The notes under the pieces: model-generated | Databases searched by the model: none | Told to the model about the DNA's origin: nothing | What the model saw: the letters and a program-made list of their open reading frames with translations, nothing else | Shown here: positions 1 to 13,500 of the stretch, piece after piece | Layout of the letters: each line of letters opens with the position of its first letter | How positions within the stretch are numbered: the first letter of the stretch is position 1 | NCBI GenBank assembly: GCA_018697195.1 | Contig: CM031857.1 | Span: 95,086,966 to 95,150,965 of the forward strand | Length of the DNA stretch: 64,000 nucleotides | Origin: Certhia americana | Taxonomy: Eukaryota; Chordata; Aves; Passeriformes; Certhiidae | Direction: 5' to 3' | Position numbers and translations under genes: made by a program

Positions 1-3000
1 AATTATAAAGAGGTAGATGAAAAAGAATATATGAATTTTAGCAAAATATTAACATTTTTAGTTAGTCCCTTTCCTCACACACTCGCATATTCTTCTTACA
101 CATAACTTGTCAAACACAAACTATATCCTCAAAAGAATATATGAAAATTCTGGTCTTGCTTATAATTAAATATTGCTTGTTCAGTACATTACTGACAGCA
201 AAATTGAACAATTTTTTTTTTTAAAAAAAGCATTTAGGACTGTTTTCAAGAAAATTAAATCTATATGCTTGTATTCTTGACTGTTATTCAGAAGATATCA
301 CCAACTTTATGTCTATTTGATCCTTGACTTGGTTGATATGTAAATTTGTCCAAGATCATTGTCCTTTTGTGGTTCTATCCAGAATATAATCTACATGGAA
401 GTGTTAGAAGTTTTAATGAACTGAATGTTAGCTTAGATAGCAAAAACATTCAATCTATGACATTGAGCTCCTGCTAAGAACAAAGAAAGTGTGACTGTTA
501 AGCTTCAGTTTGCCAAAAAGAATGGACCATTTTTTATAATAAAGTCACTTAAAATTAACATGTTGCCCTCTGAACAGCAGCCACGTGCATATTAGTTCAA
601 AAAATTCATATTTATGTTGTTAGGACAGACAGCAGTTGCCACAGTACAGAAAGGTACAGAAAAGTGTGACACTCTACCTTGCCTTTGCTTCAGTTTTTCT
701 TCTTTCAACAAAGAAGAGGATTAAGAGTGAGCTCCATGATATTGTATTACAGTACAGCTGTTTACAGAAATTCACCATCTTTCACTCCACTGGTCACCAG
801 GAAAACATTTATCCTTTATGTTTGATATTCTTTAGTTTGCATGCTCAGTTCTTCAATCAGTTGGAACATTTGCACTGCTCTTGAGAATTATATGACTTAA
901 AATAGCATTAAACTAGTATTAAAATCATACTTGAAAAAGCAAAAAAATTTTTTTTTTTTTTTTTTAAGGTTCAAGAAAAATTACATGTGGAAAAAGTTAG
1001 AATATCTGTTGGAAGCCAGAGACTAACTTTACTCCACTATATCCCAGCAGCCATAGTAGTAATTTGTGACAGTTCCAGGATTCCTCAGAAACGTAGATAT
1101 GTTCAGATACAGTCCTTCATTTGCTGAAAAGTTTTGAAATATGTTTGTTTTGTCAGACAGGAATTGATTTGAAATAAATCAACATGCACATGGTAATAAA
1201 GTTATCACCCAAATATCATTCATTGCAATTAAAGATTGCTTCAGTGGGCAAGAGCACATCATGACACAGCATTTTAAAAAAAGATGTTTGTCGTGTTTCT
1301 CTGTGTTAGGTAAGCTTGTGTTTATCAGTATCTTTAAAGAAGCATAAGAAAATCTGTAAGCTACTGACATAAAGCAGCATAAAAATGATAATACTTAAGA
1401 AAGGCACAGTAGTAACTTCTTTATAATCCACTGCAGTGAGTGGGCTTTCTTTTTCTGGTGATGTATTGTAGGACACTACCCTCTTCTTTGTTGCGAACAG
1501 ACTGCATTATGTAGACAAAATGTTGCTTTAAAAAGTGACTACAATTAAGACACTGTGTCTGTGACAGAAAACATGGCTGATCACTGTGTTGGAATGCATT
1601 ATTAAATATGTCTGCAACTGAGCCATTGAATCTGTCATAGGAGACATGGCCAACAACATGCATCTAGAATGTATTATTAAACCATACTCCCTTACAAATT
1701 GCACTATTATCTCAACTTTAAAAACAAAAGCAAGTCTGAAGTGGCAGGTTAGGGAGTGGGTTTGCAGTATGTTAATTATTCATGATGTTATTACCCATAT
1801 GAAGGGTCTTTTCAGTGTTATGAGTGGAATACAGATAAGCCACGCCACTTTTGTCTTAGGATAATGAGAGCAGGCTGGAGCAAGTTCTAAAACAGTTTTA
1901 GGTTATCCCCTATCTTGTTTGCATAGCACATCATTAAAAAAAAAAACCCAAAAATCCCAAGAATGATGTAACCACAAAAAAACAAGGAATCAAAGACAGC
2001 CCCATCAAACCCAGCCTTTTTCCCTTAACACTGTTTGCAAGGACAACAGTATCTGCAGTATCAGGCTGCAACTTTCTATCACTAATGATGCATCAATTAC
2101 ATTGCATTTAACTTCAAAAGAAGTTTTTCCAGTCTTGGTCTATATGCAAAGCATTTAAAGATCAGTCTATTTTACTACAGACAGTCTAACAAAGCTAAGG
2201 CTTGTTAAAGAAAAAGCAGCATTATCCACAAAGTTCAGATGAAATCTTTTCAAACATCTGTCAGTGACTGGAGTGAAAGTTTTGTCTTTCTCATTAGCTT
2301 GCTTTTTTCCAGGCCATCAAAATGATCAGAGACAAATGCTTGAGCAAACCAATTACTCTTGATTTATTGAAAACATTATATTTTAGTTGGAAGAGTGATA
2401 CAAATTTTAAAAGTTATTATTCATAATGGCTTTAACTCTTTAGCAGCCCCCAAAAAAATCTTCATTATTCCCAGTGGACAACAAACAAACAAAAAACCCA
2501 AATAGCTTTTAAAAAATTACAGTCATTCTCTTGCTGGCAAAATTTCAATAATTTCAAATAGAAGAAAACTGAAAAACCACTCAGGAGCATTATGAATCTT
2601 AGTATAAAGATGTATTTTGTGTTTTTTCCTCTAAAAAAGTAAACCACTTCAAAATGCAGGAGCTGATTCCATTGGCTTCTGTCAAATGGTATACTGAAGT
2701 AAATATTAGCTAGAAGCAAGCCCCTGTACCCTTGTAATAAATGGAGATTTTATCCTTAAATACTTGTATAAAGTATTTAATGAAGATAGGACAGTGAAGA
2801 CATGCATTTTAAATTGAATTAAATCTTTCATTTTAAACAAGAATCATAAAATAAGGTGCTGCTTAATTCTCCTTCAGTTGGAATGTATCACAGCTTCATG
2901 TACAACACAGCAGAATATTTTCCAATTCTTCCATTTATACTCCCTCCCTTGCTCTGAAGAGCACTATGTTTAGAACACAATATACAATATTTTCTTATTT

Positions 3001-6000
3001 AATACATATTTTGTTGGAAAGATTCCTAGAAGCAGACTGGGGAGACAAGCCTATCAGTTACAAAATGCCACATATAATTTAACAAGTGGATAGTTGTTTG
3101 GGATACTGGCTACTGGCCATTGAACATTGTGCATACTTGCATTTGACACAGGGGAAGAAGGTAACAAATGGCAGATTTCAACACTGTGAGAATGAAGTTT
3201 AATATTTAATGGTTTCTAAATGTTCCAGGATTCATTTATTTTTGGTGCAGTTTGTCTGGTGGGGTTCATCTAATTTTGTAGTTAAAGAATTAGTAAAAAG
3301 CTTTATATCACTGTAGCTAGAGTAAACTTCATAAGAATTGTGCAATTTTTACCCCAGAATTTTCATGTACATGTATTTGTGGTATTTTTTTCACCCTTGA
3401 TTTGAAGACAGGCTTCCCAAAGCCAGAAGGAAATATTGTCTAGGGAAATTGCACAGGGAAGTGAATCATTTTGTCTGAATTTTCAGTGACCTCTCTCAAA
3501 CATGTAGAGTCCATAATAGTTTACTAAAATAAATTGTATTTGCAAAAACTAATCTATTTCTTGGGTGTCATTTTTACATATTTAACATCTATCTCAGGCT
3601 CTGAATTGAGTTTGCTTTGCACTTAGTTTTATTTTGTTTACAAAAGTGATTAACAAACTAAAGCAGGTGAGTTAACAGACCTTTTTACTTGGAGAGGCTA
3701 TTTATATAAAATAAGATTATTAGTGATGATATTCATTAACTAAAATAAAAGCAGGTAAGATATATCAAAATTTTATAGAAGCACAGACCAAGGGTAAGCT
3801 TGGTATAAGGTAAGTATAAATTACTTCCAATTTTACCTTTCCTGAGAATTGTAGTCATCCTAATCCATGTGAGTAATATTTATATCCTATCACACAACTA
3901 TATCTATTTTAAGTATACAAACACATGAATCAATGAGGAAATGTTCATTTCTTGAAATACAAATGTAATCTATAAAATCTTTGGGAGTTTATCACAGTAT
4001 TTTTCGGCTTTGTTGATGGCAAAAGCAAATATTTCATGTTCAGAAGTAGATTTATGAAAAAAAAATGAAGAGCAGCTTTTGGATAATTTTACCTGATTAA
4101 ACCATTTAAAATTATTGACAGAGTATTTGCACACAAGAACTTTTTTCATTATTTCCTGAATTTCCTGAAGTCATTCCAGGCTCTATACTTGTGCCTACTG
4201 TGCAGTGAGCAGATACCATGAGCAGCTGCAGAAAAATCAGCTTCTGCAGTTGTAGCTTGGAACATTGTGCATATCATTTAACCTGCTTCTCTGGCACACT
4301 TCTTTGCAAAGAACTTTACACAGACTTGCTAAATGCATTGCAGAAAGAATTATGATTTTTTATGTGCATATATACATTTTTGTATCACGCCACTGGGGTT
4401 TTTATCTTGTTATACTGCATGTGCCAAATTACACTGCAGTAATTCCACAGTTATGCTGGTGAGTTCAATAGAGGCAATCCAGATTTACAATGGGATGACT
4501 GATTGGAATCTGTGTAATGACTCCTTTCCTGAAAAGCTCTTAGTTTGAGGCAAGATTCAATACTAACTTCTACTGAGATGGAAACTGAGAAAATATGATA
4601 AACACTACCTTTATCTCATCCTGTATATAGACCAAGTACACTATAGTCTCCTCCAGAAGATTACTTCTTACAAACAATATTCTTGAACTATATTAAATCC
4701 CTCTGTAATTCTCTACAATTTTCTATTACTAATACAGTCTCATATCCTTAAGCACATAAAAACACAAGTTTTCTGGTAGGGAAAGGATTTTGGTAGCCAT
4801 TCCCCTATGTGTAGAATTATGTATAAACAAAACATAAACAGAAGGGAACATTTTTTTTCTTCATGAACTTGAAAGACATTTCAAGAAATTAAAACTATGG
4901 TTAGTGTTGTCTAGAACAAGTAATTAATTACTAATTCATATTGATTTTTGATACTTAATATTCATGGGAAGTCTTTTAAAGCTTTCTGTTAGTAAATTAA
5001 GACTGCTATTGATCTCACCAAAGACAACATGAATGCAATTAAAATTACATAGCTCTGTTTTGGGATGAAAAAAATATATTTTAAGTCGATATGCATTCAT
5101 ATCAAGCTAGTTTTTATGATATGAGCAGCATAAATAATACATAATATATAAGATTTATAGATATGCATGATTTAAAAACATGTTTTTTGACACAGCAAAG
5201 GCTATTGAAATTAAAGAAAACATTTTTTAACCGTGAAAAGAAAAACTGTGTCATCTGCATGAATTCTCAGGGTATATTAATAAGCCAGTACCATCTCTGC
5301 CTTGAATTAATGGAGACTTGTAGCAAATATATTTTTGTTACTGAGGAGAAGTGGAAGATTTATCTCACTGCCTTGAACACTTAGACTTCCTTATGGTGTT
5401 CACTTATTCTACTTAATCAGGATTTAAACAATGTCTTTTACCAAACCGTTGGCTCAAGTCTGAGCAAAGTAATTCTATTTTTCATGCTCCAAACCAAAGC
5501 AGTCCAGTAATGATTACAATACATTAAGGGATATTGCTATATGACTTGTGCATGCAAATCAGAGACTGCATTGTATGAACAATCCAAACAGCAAAACAAA
5601 TTATGGTTATGGATCTCTGAAGACACTTCCCAGAATGTGAAGGATATCTGTGAATAAGCATACTCAACAGCATTTGGAACAAATAAGTTCTTTACTCCTA
5701 AAAGCTGATGCACACAAGGAAAATACAGAAGCTGATTTTCTGCTGTACTGTATCTCAGAAAGGGACCTGCAATGGTGTCAGACAAACCTACTATTTACAC
5801 AAAGGTGTACAAATGAGACAACTGTGCCTCATCTAAATGAGTGCATTTATTCATTCCATCAAGCTACTGGCACTAGGTATGACTGCTAAAGACCAGGGTG
5901 GTTCAGAAAACATCTCCCAAGTGAAATATTTTATCTTAACCACACACACATGTGTGCACACTACCAACACCAGCAGGGGAAAGAGAAGAGAGTTTTATGC

Positions 6001-6679
6001 CTCACAGAGATTTTGGCAGTTAAGTACGTGATGACACAAAGAAGCATTTGAGCAAAGATGAAGGACCAGAATATATCTTGGATATGGAAGTGCTAAACTA
6101 AACCTGGAGTGGAAGATTAAAATCATCCTGGAGGGGTTCAAAGGATATTTCTAGCTCTGTCAAGTATAACATAATTGGACATGCAGTCCGTGAAGATAGA
6201 AGGGGCAAGATCCCAAACAGACATGCATTAAGAAAGAGTACATAGGTCTTTTGAAAGATTAAGCAGAAGAGATTTCTGGTTTTAAAATTAAAGTGTTGCA
6301 CAATGATTAGGACTTCTACTGTAAAAGGGAAAGTGGGAGATACTGTATGCACCTGTATCCTGTTACACTTATGTATTCATTTTCTACAGAACCATTCATG
6401 TGAACAGATTAAGCATTTCCTCTCTGTTTCTTTATCAGTGTCACAGTTTTAGCTGTGTTGTTTTTGAATATTGTGAATAAATGCTTTCCTCAAAATTTCA
6501 TGAGTAAAATTTCAAATTTCGTAGGTTTCCTCGAAACCTAACTTAATTCATTCCTCACCAGAAAAGCTCCTTGATAAATGTTCTTCTGCCCTAACATTTT
6601 CTATAAGTTAGCAAGTAAGTAAGGAGAAAGGGTGAGCAATCCTTAAGCTACTCACTGTGACTAACCTTCTGCCTGAACC
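1..6679. other. unique AT-rich non-coding sequence
   Basis: No recognisable gene, RNA or interspersed repeat. Open frames on both strands are all below 90 codons, overlap one another and resemble no family I know. A T18 run lies at 948-965, directly preceded by an A7 run. A short CA/TG-rich patch is at about 5940-5960. Base composition is strongly AT-rich with very few CpG, as expected for avian intergenic or intronic DNA. Confidence 0.6.
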
Positions 6680-6790
6680 ATGGTCAATGCTGAATTCAGA
6701 TCAGTTGCTCAGATAAGTCAGGTCATGAAAGTCTCCAAAGATGGTTTCCACAGTGTCTCCGGGCAATGTATTCCAATGGTGGTTAAAATA
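6680..6790 (-). repeat. CR1 LINE fragment, old and diverged
   Basis: On the plus strand the segment reads as the reverse complement of a CR1 3' region. The phrases AGTCTCCAAAGATGG, TTTCCACAGTGTCTC and GGGCAATGTATTCCAATGG match the avian pattern 'cctccaaggatggagactccacagcctctctgggcaacctgttccagtg' with many substitutions. Only about 110 bp can be recognised and both ends fade into unique sequence, so this is an old 5'- and 3'-eroded copy. It has no coding capacity. Confidence 0.7.
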
Positions 6791-8276
6791 TACAGCAAAA
6801 AGTAAAAAAATATGTTACTTCACTTAAAACTCATGGCAGTTAGTATATTTTAGGGACTAATGTTCCATTCCATAATTCCTAGGGTCTCCCCCTGTATCTT
6901 ATTCTTCAGCATTTCTTTCAATTTTCTTACTGTATTAGTTATTCATGTTAGAGATGCAGGGAATCTTCAGATGTTCTTTTAAGACTTTCAGCATACATTA
7001 TATGGAAAAGTTAGTTTGTAAATTTTAGCAATGATACCTTCACTTCTTTGCTATAGCACTATATTGAATCTATACTCATCTCTGATTCAGATGCTGCACA
7101 GAAGCATTTATCAGAGAGTCCTGCAATGTTTTCAGTATCTAGCAATATGTGATCCATGGTGTTACTTGTTCTTAAAATATATTTAAAATTCTAAGCTTTG
7201 TTAATTGTTTCCCCAAATGATTATGTCCATTTTAAACATGTAATTTATAGATCCATTTATTTTTATACCTCATTTTCATTAAATAATTTTTAATTTTATT
7301 TTATCTTAGTCAAGTATACCAGTACCAGTTGTGCCTTAAAGCATTTATATATATAAACCAGAGAATTTCTGTAAATATAAATATCTATGTATATTTTTGT
7401 ATATATAAACATCAAAACTGTACATATAGCAATGTTATCTAATGCCACAGCATCAAATTCCTACAGAGCTCCACTTCTGTTGTTCATGTCCTTGCAAATC
7501 AGTAGACCTCAAGAATTTTTTTAGTGAAGAGTAGGTCTTTCACAGTAACAGATGAACTGAGTGTTGTTCAACAACTTCATCACACAGCACAGTGAGGAAA
7601 TAAAGAATAAAGAAATATAGCTATGACATGGCAGAGTCATTTGGCACAGTAAAAAAAAAACAACCCAAAACATGCACAAACAAGAAAAGAAAGAACAAGT
7701 TTAAGAAAGGAAAAATGAATAGCAAAACTAAAGAAGTATGGATCATTTTAAAGACAGAAAAATTGCTTTCTGGATGAGAAATTTTATTGTCTTTTAAGCA
7801 GAATTTCAAGATCTGCAGAGGGAAGCCTCATCATAAGTAAAATTTTAGACATAGGGGAATTCAGTTAAATTTTTTGGCAACTTCTTTTTTAATCATAGTA
7901 ACAATATTAATTTAAAGAAAATAGTGAGATATAATAATCTCAGGTCAACCTAAACAAAGCAATAGTTAAATTGATTTGCTAATTTTAGCACTCAAGCTCT
8001 TCCTGCTAAATTTTGGTTCCTGGGGAGGTACAAGTTAATACCTGTTTCATACCTTCAGTCTCACATCTTATTATTAAGCTGAACTGAAGTTCAAGTGGTC
8101 TAAGCTAACTCTTAGTTTTGTGACAAAATGTATGTGATATTTATATTTTATAGAAGCCTATTAAAAAAATAGAATTAAATGATTGGTCTGCATATATGCA
8201 AACCTATATACATTACCTAAGGTATTTGCATCAAGCCTATGGGTCGAGATCCTAATCAATTTGGACTAAGCAACGT
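6791..8276. other. unique AT-rich non-coding sequence
   Basis: No recognised element. It contains TA-rich patches around 7345-7410 and an A10 run near 7651. No open frame longer than about 62 codons is convincing. Confidence 0.55.
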
Positions 8277-8419
8277 GACTGAGATTCACTCAGTTGGTCA
8301 GAGCTTGGTGCTAACACTGACATTATGGGTTCACTCCACATATGGGCCATTCACTTATAAGCTGGACTCAATGGTTCTTATGAGACTCTTCCAACTCAGA
8401 ATATTCTGTGATTCTGTAA
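8277..8419 (+). mobile_element. tRNA-Ile-derived SINE with CR1-type tail (TguSINE1-like)
   Basis: The 5' part aligns along its length with tRNA-Ile. An A-box-like TTCACTCAGTTGG lies at 8285-8297, followed by TCAGAGCTTGGTGCTAAC in the D-stem/anticodon region. A B-box GGGTTCACTCC lies at 8327-8337, and the acceptor-like GGGCCA is at 8344-8349. The 3' part (about 8355-8419) is the avian CR1 terminus: GCTGGACTCAATGGTTCTTA, TCTTCCAACTCAGAATATTC, ending in repeated ATTCTGTG units. A tRNA head joined to a CR1 tail is the structure of the zebra finch SINE mobilised in trans by CR1. The anticodon region has drifted and the folded tRNA would be defective, so it is not a working tRNA gene. Exact ends are uncertain because CR1-type insertions rarely leave target-site duplications. 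Confidence 0.82.
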
Positions 8420-10420
8420 TTGTAAAATTTATATTAGTGATTAAACTTTTTGATGTCTACCAAAAATTTCTTCACTACTAAAATGCCCTTGCTGAATACA
8501 AGATTTGCTGTAAGAAATTATTCATTTCATACCTAGCAAACAATATCATTCTACAGACAATGTCCTCAGTAACTCACATAGAATTATAATGTACAAAATG
8601 AATAGATTCTTAAGGAGCAGGTTTCCTTCAGACGTCAGTATTTCTCAGACATTAGTATTTCTCTTAAAACTTATTGTTTTAAAGGTTGCATGTTTAAGTT
8701 TTTTATGGCATTGTAATCCTTAATTATCTGTGAAGCAATGTTATCTTTAATGTAAATATGTTCTTCACTCTTTATTGCTATAGCCAAAAAGTATGGCAGC
8801 TGTACCTATCTACTATCGATAAGAATAATTGATAATTTCCTTATATCAAACATGATATACTCCTTTAAACCCACAAATATCTTGAGTTTTCACTTTACCA
8901 TTGGTATAATGAATTTCTAAATATTTGCATATCTGGTTTAGCTTAGGTCTTTTCATGTTTGGCAACAAAAAAATTTTGTATATGGAAGTTATGGAACCAC
9001 GACTGGCCCCAGTCTTCAAATTTCTGACTAATTTAGGCCTTCCAATTTCTTTACTAATTTATGAATGGGAATTTTCTCTTATAAATAGGACAAATTCATT
9101 AGAACCATCAAATATTTTGTAATGACTGTCCTGTGTTTCCTAATTTTAGGCTCTTATCCCTCTGCCATTTAATGAAGGGCTCTGCTCTCTTTCTGCATAT
9201 CTTTTTCTGTGAGAAGATTCAAGAGAAATTGTTCACTTTCATCTCCCTCCACAAGTTAGTAAATTCCTTTATGAATGTACACATTGCTGCTGTGTATCAT
9301 CAGCAATATTCATTTACCTGTAAAACCCTGAAATTTGTTTCTGTGTTCAGAAATGTCCTTCTGGCTGATGTTTTCCTATTCCTTTCAAGGCAGCTAAAGT
9401 TGTTCATTTTCTTTAAGACACAGCACAATTGACTTTTCAATAGTTCTTCTGTTTGAAATGCTATTGGGTAAGTTAATCAGCTTCAATATCACAGACTTGT
9501 GCTTTTCATTTATATTCCTATTCTGCCTGAGTATTCAACCTCTCACTTTTGATTTAAAAGTAGGGAATAAGAAAGACAGTCCAAACTCAGTTAAAGCTTG
9601 CATGGACAGTATTCTGTATATGAAGATCTTTGGCCAAAACATATTCTTGGGTTATGAGTTTCACCTGATCTTAATTCATAACTAGTTAGGTTGTTTCCTA
9701 AAGTACAGAAATTTTTATACAAGTTCTTATAAGTTGGCATTTTTTTCTTTTTTTAAAAAAATATGTCTTACTTAGCACTGGATAATGCTTCAATACTTCT
9801 AGTTACTTAGGTAGGATGAATAAATACCGTTTTTTATTGTGCAATGAGTCTATACCATTAATTTTAATTTCCTGTCTGAAATTGTCTGTTGTCTTGTTTG
9901 CTGACAGATCAAAAAGATGGTTATTTCAGACATCACTCTGCTACTGTACTAAATTATGAAATGAAAGTTAATGCCTTAGTGATTGATAATAGCACAATAA
10001 AACTTAATATTTCTTCTCTGTAAATTACTAAAAATATAGTGTTGAATACACAATGTTTCTATTGCAACGTAATAATTCAGGAAATGAAAGATAGAACTGT
10101 GGAACCTTGAAGCAGAAAAGACCCACAGTTTATATTCTATACCTTTGAAAAGTCACAAACAATACTTAAGATAAGTTTAATTTAAAAAGGCCAAACAGAG
10201 ATGTTTCTGTGTTTGGTAAGTCATCATTTGATGGTGTACAAAACAACCTAGGGGCAAGGAGGCATTATTATTTTTCATTAAAAGGCGTCAATGTTAAAGA
10301 CATGATTAATTATCACTGTTCATGTAGACAGTGGTGGACTCTAGATTATGTATTACTGTTTGGAGAATTCAAAGCCACAGTTGCTTATGTCTCAAAATGT
10401 CAGCTCAGAAACCCAGCAGT
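8420..10420. other. unique AT-rich non-coding sequence
   Basis: No interspersed element recognised. An imperfect tandem duplication of 17 bp (two copies, two mismatches) lies at 8629-8662. An open frame of 99 codons at 9133-9432 has no family resemblance and a composition expected by chance. Confidence 0.55.
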
Positions 10421-10573
10421 CAAAAAAAACCCCAAAAACTTAAAAAAAAAAAAAAAACCAAAAAAAACCAAAAAAACCCCCCCAAAAACCCCCCAAAAAA
10501 CCCAAACAAAACAACAACAAAGACAAAAACAAAACCAAAAAAACCTCAAAACCGAAAAAACCCCCAAACAATT
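10421..10573. repeat. A/C-rich low-complexity tract with G-quadruplex potential on the minus strand
   Basis: About 150 bp consist almost only of A and C, with one TT interruption near 10440. C runs are C4 at 10430-10433, C7 at 10477-10483, C6 at 10489-10494, C3 at 10501-10503 and C5 at 10561-10565. On the minus strand the G3, G6 and G7 runs are separated by 5-6 T, and G7 can supply two tracts, so a four-tract quadruplex motif is present. Lysine/proline/glutamine-rich open frames crossing the tract are artefacts of its composition. Confidence 0.85.
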
Positions 10574-13500
10574 AAGGGAAAAATATTATTGAGAAAGGAA
10601 CTGAGAATAAGTCAGAAAATAACAGTTGCTGGTTGCTGGTAAGTACACACCTTGAATATTATGCATATCTCTGGCTGCTCCATTTCAAAAAGAAAATCCT
10701 TTAACCAGGACAGTGCAGAGAAATTATCAGGGATGAGAAGACATTCTGTCTCTCAAGAAAATTATTTAGAATTTGGTAGACAGACTAAGTATTCTAGAAA
10801 TGAGATCTCCTGCCTGAAGAGCCAAAGAGCCAATTAAATCTATATATTACAAGAATGAAAAGGAAAAGTCAAGACAGCAAAGAAGCAAGCACTTTTATTT
10901 CCCCTTGTACATGGGATGAATGTGTTGTGTGATGCATTGCTGACATATACCAAGTACAACAAAAGAGCAGATGCTAAAAGAGAATGTTTATTGCTGGACA
11001 ACATGTTTTAACAAAATAATTTAGATGCAGCCTTCGACTTAAAAGGCTTTGTCTAGGTTTGAGACTAGTTCAGGAGGAAATATCCAGGAACATGTGTCTT
11101 CTCTAAAGAAGGCAGGTTTTGGCATTCACTCTCCCATGAATCTCTCCCTCTCCTATGAAAGGAATTTCTTGGGGGAAAGTGAAAGAGGACACAGGTTGCA
11201 TATTCCAAAGTATTGCAAAATAAAATCCTGTAAGTAGTAGACAAGGCTCCTTAGAGTGCAGAATATGTATTACCTTTTGTGGAAAAAAGTTAACTCATGC
11301 AATTGATCACAAATAAGTTTTTTCATATTGCAAGCAAGAAAACAAAACATTTTCGAAAGACTTTTTTCTCTCAAGCAAACGTAATCTTGGTGGATTTAGT
11401 TACTTTGGTAGTAGCAACCATACAGAGTAAAACATGATATTATTTACAATGACAAGGCTAGCATTAAGTTCTCATTAGACTGCTACAGACTGCCATAGCA
11501 CCAGAAACTTCATGAGAAGCAGCAGCAAACTGAAAAAATTACCTGCATTTGTACAAATATTCTGTGATCATTTATTTGAGAATATTTTGCTGACATAAAT
11601 TTCATAGTCTTATGTAGACCAACCCCTAAGAACTGAAAAACACGTGTCTATTCTCCAAGTTCTCTTCCAGAAATGATCTTGTGATCAAATGATGTGTTTG
11701 ATCATTCCACTTGAAAAATCTAAATAAACATTGAAAAATCTAAAGAAATCTTTAAATATTGTGATTCTGAAAGAATCTGATAAAGAAGTGTGTAAAGCAG
11801 AGGCAATCTCTGCCCAGCCTTCTCAAATAAAGACTTTACCCCATGATCTCTCCAACAGTACCAGAAGGTTTGGACAGTGTTTAAGGGACTGTCTGACAAA
11901 GGTGATGCTACCCATGTTTATATGAACAACTTCCTTGATGCATCCACAGTATGCAAAAGTACTCACAAATCACATTCATAATTCCGGTGGTGAAATTCCT
12001 GAGGACACCCATCCATGCCTGGATCAGAGCAGTTGTGATGATTATAGTCCAAAGACCTGAAACTGTCATAATATATAAGGGATAAGTCTTCTTTTTTTTT
12101 TTTTTTTTTTTTTTTTCCTCCACAAGGATAAAATGGCCTTGCTGCATGGCTGGATCAGATTCATCCAAATGATTTATTTTTTAGATCAGCCTGAAAGGCT
12201 TGTCTCTTTAATAGAGAAGGAAAAATTTATCTCAGGGCTAAATTGTGGAAGGATGTACTATCTTCCCTTCAGCTTTTTTGCACTGGAAAGTTAGACTCCC
12301 ACTTGCAGGATACCATAGAGGTCTGAGTTAGGAACCTCCTAGCCAATATCTGTTTCCTCAGCAAACCACCATTAGGGCTAAAAAAGCACACAAATCTCCT
12401 GAAATGTGAAACAGGTATATTTGGGAAATAGTGTTTGTCTGAAAAAACTACCAAAATTACCCTTGAAGCCCATTACGTACAAAGTAGGAGAAACGGAGTA
12501 TCTATATCACTTTTTGAGAGGAACACTTCCTCAGATGTTTTCCTATAGCAGCTATGAATTTAATAGAAGAGCTGGAAAGTATAACTTCTGTGTGTTGGAA
12601 GGGAAGTTGCTTTGAAACAAGATTAAATTAAAGACACCATCAAATCTCTGTAGCTAAATGAAATTGGACAGCATATCTTGTTTGGGTATCACTTAAAAAA
12701 ACAGGAATACTTAATACAATTTGTATTTGTGATGCCTATGTATTTTCAAAAGGCTAAACTCTAGGGAACCCAAAGTGAAGCATTTCCACATCGAAGCAAA
12801 TTGACTTGAAGGGTAGTGCAGAAGGTGAACATTTTAAAAGAATTATTGGTATGCATATGATATTTGCATTTCCTATTAACCTTCACTTGCACAAGCAGAA
12901 AACCTGCTTCAAAATGGTGAAGGGCTCAGTTCAATTTGCCTGTTTATAAAATTTAATTTAACCAAAAAACCTGCAGGAGAGCAGAAGCTGAAACAAAGTC
13001 TATTGCTGATTGGTTTAATGTGAGGAACCTGAAATTGATGTTGACATTTTGCCTGCCTGAAGCAATCACTACACTGCATCTCTTAATTGGCTACGCAAGC
13101 CTCTCTCCTTCTCTCACACAGCAGTAAACTCATGCTTGCAGCTGCAGGAATCTCCTATTGTAAATACTTATATGGCCAAACCAATTCAGCTAACAAAAGA
13201 CTCCCCTTCCTGAATAATCCAGTTAGCCTGTTAAATAACTGTGAGCTCTGCATAAATTCTTGGTAACTTTCTGCATTATGTGAGAGCATGAAGTATGACA
13301 TTATTAGCTTAATGTGCAGCTTGGAAAATGTATAAGGCATTATGGTACAGTCACACTATTATCTACTAGATTGAGCCAGGTTTATTAACAGTGACAACCA
13401 TTACAACAATAAAAGGCATGCAAAACCAAATTCAGTTATCAGACCCTTATGGGAGGTTTGCAATCAGATTATATTCTTTCTAAAAGGCTTACATTTAGAA

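Noticed and set aside
8277..8350. A functional tRNA-Ile gene
   Set aside because: Anticodon-loop and stem positions are mutated, the B box departs from consensus, and the sequence runs directly into a CR1 tail, so it is a SINE head.
10209..10642. Two overlapping lysine/proline-rich frames
   Set aside because: They are produced by the A/C low-complexity tract. Both frames give K/P/N/T/Q runs, as composition predicts.
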